This document shows positions 6,794 through 8,123 of a stretch of DNA of 8,123 bases, piece by piece (the first letter of the stretch is position 1; each line of letters starts with the position of its first letter). The notes under the pieces were generated by a model that worked only from the letters and a program-made list of their open reading frames with translations, did no database searches and had not been told where the DNA came from. Source of the DNA: an uncultured Lachnospiraceae bacterium. Its GTDB lineage: Bacteria > Bacillota > Clostridia > Lachnospirales > Lachnospiraceae. Location: positions 1 through 8,123 of the forward strand of contig CADBTX010000288.1 in assembly GCA_902797705.1 (NCBI GenBank), in the 5' to 3' direction. Position numbers and translations under genes: made by a program.

Positions 6794-7325
6794 ACATATC
6801 CTCCAGAAGACCTACCGTTTCCTTTTCGGAAATATCGAACTCATTTCTTATCATCATGCAGGCGGTGCCGTGGATCACAAGCCATATCTTCATGAATACG
6901 GACTCATAATCCCTGGGCTCAAGGCCCTTGATCCTCTTAAGTTCGTTTATGACATAATTCTTTGAACCGCCGTTCACGAGATCATAGCTGCTCTTCCCCA
7001 GCGCATTGTCCGTGAGAAAAAGAAGCTTGAAAAGATTTGCTTCGTTCTTTGCAAAAGAAATATAAGTCATACCGAAATTTACAAAGGGCATAACCGAAAA
7101 ATTACTGTCCAGTTCAAAATAGCCCCCGAAGTATTCGGCGCACTTCAAAAAAAGATCATTTTCCATCTCGCCCATGTTCCTGTAGATCCTGAATATGGGC
7201 TGTGTGCTGCAGCCGGCCTTCACTGCGAGATGCCTTGCGGATAATTCTTCTCTCCCCTGTTCTCTCACAAGATCAAACGCTGCATCAATGAGCATTTCCC
7301 TTGTAACGCTCTGTTTCCTTGGCAT
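6771..7325 (-). CDS. TetR/AcrR family transcriptional regulator
   Basis: The 184-residue product has a TetR N-terminal DNA-binding domain (about 8-55). It shows TREMLIDAAFDLVREQG (8-24) and a helix-turn-helix around LSARHLAVKAGCSTQPIFRI (28-47). The helical C-terminal ligand and dimer domain (about 60-184) has the conserved-looking block IWLVIHGTACMMI (147-159). The ligand cannot be predicted. The ATG at 7325 has GGGAGGG five to six bases upstream. It is the first gene of the minus-strand run and overlaps the RpiR gene. Two CCGGTSACC palindromes lie just upstream, the arrangement expected for autorepression. Regulators of this family often control the genes next to them, which here would include housekeeping genes. 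Confidence 0.9.
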   Translation of the reverse strand: MPRKQSVTREMLIDAAFDLVREQGREELSARHLAVKAGCSTQPIFRIYRNMGEMENDLFLKCAEYFGGYFELDSNFSVMPFVNFGMTYISFAKNEANLFKLLFLTDNALGKSSYDLVNGGSKNYVINELKRIKGLEPRDYESVFMKIWLVIHGTACMMIRNEFDISEKETVGLLEDMFGKIYGE

Positions 7326-7329
7326 AATA

Positions 7330-7336
7330 CCCTCCC
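7330..7336 (-). promoter_or_regulatory. Ribosome binding site of the tetR gene
   Basis: GGGAGGG on the minus strand lies five bases before the ATG at 7325. It fixes the tetR start and marks the end of a leader of about 130 bases. Confidence 0.75.
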
Positions 7337-7348
7337 GATATTATTACC

Positions 7349-7402
7349 CCGGTCACCTTGATGAAAGCCGTTTTTAACAAAATAGCCGCATCCGGTGACC
7401 GG
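7349..7402 (-). promoter_or_regulatory. Paired operator-like palindromes upstream of tetR
   Basis: CCGGTGACCGG at 7392-7402 is a perfect 11-base palindrome about its central base. CCGGTCACCTT at 7349-7359 repeats it with two changes. Centres are 7397 and 7354, 43 bp apart, about four helical turns, so two regulator dimers would sit on the same DNA face. The two sites are also inverted copies of each other: CCGGTCACC (7349-7357) and GGTGACCGG (7394-7402) could pair in RNA, with a flanking ATTA/TAAT extension (7343-7346, 7405-7408). They lie between the predicted promoter and the tetR start. The likely binder is the adjacent TetR regulator, but RpiR or an RNA leader structure is possible. Confidence 0.6.
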
Positions 7403-7411
7403 AATAATGTT

Positions 7412-7444
7412 TTAAAAATCCACCCTCATATTTTGGATTTTTAA
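7412..7444. repeat. AT-rich 11-bp perfect inverted repeat in the tetR leader
   Basis: TTAAAAATCCA (7412-7422) and TGGATTTTTAA (7434-7444) form a perfect inverted repeat around an 11-base spacer. In the minus-strand transcript it would be a hairpin close to the predicted 5' end. The stem is AT-rich and no clean U-tract follows, so I do not call it a terminator. It may be a second operator, perhaps for RpiR, or a leader hairpin. Confidence 0.5.
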
Positions 7445-7462
7445 TATGTGAAAACAACTGAT

Positions 7463-7491
7463 ATTTTATAATATGTTGCGGTCAATATCAA
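7463..7491 (-). promoter_or_regulatory. Predicted sigma-A promoter of the tetR gene cluster
   Basis: On the minus strand TTGATA (7491-7486) and TAAAAT (7468-7463) each match five of six bases of the -35 and -10 consensus, with a 17-base spacer. The start site would be near 7456, giving a leader of about 130 bases. Upstream, 7492-7530 has runs of A and T on both strands, as in an UP element. No equally good promoter is seen closer to the gene. Confidence 0.6.
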
Positions 7492-7564
7492 GTGTTTTTT
7501 ACATAATCCGTAAAAAAAACGTAAAAAACTCTTAAAGTAAATGATCGTTACCGCCTAAATAGCC

Positions 7565-7600
7565 AAAAAGCACTCTCCCGAAATCAGGAGAGTGCTTTTT
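7565..7600 (-). terminator. Bidirectional intrinsic terminator after the carboxyltransferase gene
   Basis: GCACTCTCC (7570-7578) pairs perfectly with GGAGAGTGC (7587-7595) around an eight-base loop. The stem extends through A5/T5 to 14 pairs, and each strand ends in a T-run. It begins 18 bases after the carboxyltransferase stop codon, so it ends that minus-strand transcript before the tetR promoter. Confidence 0.9.
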
Positions 7601-7618
7601 TATTCCCGTATAAGTTCA

Positions 7619-8123
7619 TCAAACGGGATAAGCGCCGTTCTCCTTATCTGCCTTGGCAAGGTCCACGCCCTCCTGCTGGGCCTTTCTGTACTTGAAGAAG
7701 TCCATTGCGACCTGAGGGAACAGAGCGTAGGACAGCACATCCTCGTCCTGCTGGATCCACTGCTTGATCTCCTCCCTGTATCCGGGAAGCTGGGGTTCAA
7801 GATGATCCGCAGGCCTGTCTGTGATAGGGGTCTCTCCGGGTATGATCTTTGCCACAACCTCGGGATTCATGGGCTTAACGGTCTGTCCGTACATACCCCT
7901 GCAGAGATCCTTTGTCTGGCCTGTAGAAACCTTATATCTCTCACCCATGAGCACGTTCATAACAGCCTGGGTACCAACGATCTGGGAAGAAGGAGTTACA
8001 AGAGGGGGCTCACCCAGATCCTTACGTACTCTGGGAACTTCCTCAAGAACCTCCGTAAGCTTATCTTCCTTACCCTGCTCTCCCAGCTGCTTGATCATAT
8101 TTGAAAGCATTCCGCCGGGAACC
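7619..8123 (-). CDS. oadA: Oxaloacetate decarboxylase alpha / pyruvate carboxylase B-type carboxyltransferase, C-terminal part
   Basis: The visible 167 residues begin within VPGGMLSNM, a conserved motif of the conserved carboxylase (PYC_OADA) domain, and the frame stays open to the window edge, so the true start lies beyond it. Other family blocks are EVPRVRKDLGEPPLVTPSSQ, MGERYK, YGQTVKPMNPEV and DEDVLSYALFPQVAMDFF. These enzymes move a carboxyl group between oxaloacetate and biotin, in Na+-pumping decarboxylases or in split pyruvate carboxylases. The protein stops at ENGAYPV right after this domain, with no biotinyl domain and no AMKM lysine motif, so biotin must be on a separate carrier protein. 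The catalytic TIM barrel is outside the window. The two functional alternatives cannot be separated here. A strong terminator follows. Confidence 0.9.
   Translation of the reverse strand, partial: VPGGMLSNMIKQLGEQGKEDKLTEVLEEVPRVRKDLGEPPLVTPSSQIVGTQAVMNVLMGERYKVSTGQTKDLCRGMYGQTVKPMNPEVVAKIIPGETPITDRPADHLEPQLPGYREEIKQWIQQDEDVLSYALFPQVAMDFFKYRKAQQEGVDLAKADKENGAYPV

Noticed and set aside
7495..7517. TTTTTTAC/GTAAAAAA inverted repeat as a terminator or operator
   Set aside because: It is a low-complexity A/T pairing next to the predicted -35 element and is better explained as UP-element-like A-tracts.
7592..8104. Plus-strand open frame of 170 codons at the right edge
   Set aside because: It lies antisense to the carboxyltransferase gene, which has clear family motifs. 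It has no own ribosome site and starts inside the terminator stem.

Overview
The window looks like chromosomal DNA from an anaerobic clostridial Firmicute, most likely of the Lachnospiraceae (Butyrivibrio/Roseburia-like). This is inferred from the protein sequences, the neighbouring cmk, ispH and S1-domain genes (a Clostridia hallmark, in which ispH and S1 are often fused), strong AGGAGG-type ribosome sites and intrinsic terminators. The species cannot be named from the sequence alone.

Layout. At the left edge, the 3' part of a plus-strand gene for a YprB-type RNase H-fold exonuclease (1-1023) runs toward a long block of minus-strand genes. The 121-base gap between them (1024-1144) is packed with four consecutive hairpins. 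A strong minus-strand intrinsic terminator lies inside the end of the exonuclease gene (963-1009). Seven minus-strand genes then follow, in transcription order: a TetR/AcrR regulator (7325-6771), a MurR/RpiR regulator (6793-5855), a BaiN/HI0933-type flavoprotein (5851-4610), cytidylate kinase cmk (4581-3919), HMBPP reductase ispH (3903-3049), a four-domain S1 RNA-binding protein (3071-1959) and the chemotaxis methyltransferase cheR (1924-1145). Neighbours overlap or lie within 34 bases, so all seven could form one polycistron. The 293-base gap upstream of tetR holds a good sigma-A promoter, two near-identical operator-like palindromes 43 bp apart, an AT-rich inverted repeat and a strong bidirectional terminator. 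At the right edge is the C-terminal part of a minus-strand carboxyltransferase of the oxaloacetate decarboxylase alpha / pyruvate carboxylase B type.

How the genes fit together. The core is housekeeping: CMP/dCMP phosphorylation, the last step of the MEP isoprenoid pathway and S1-type mRNA binding. Two regulators and a flavoprotein of uncertain substrate lie in front, and an orphan chemotaxis gene lies behind. The most unusual points are the structured cheR 3' UTR, whose hairpins look designed for the cheR-sense RNA, the terminator hidden in the convergent gene, and the possible link between a ligand-sensing TetR repressor and essential genes. I see no mobile element, CRISPR array, phage gene, tRNA or rRNA, and no clear previously undescribed multi-gene system.
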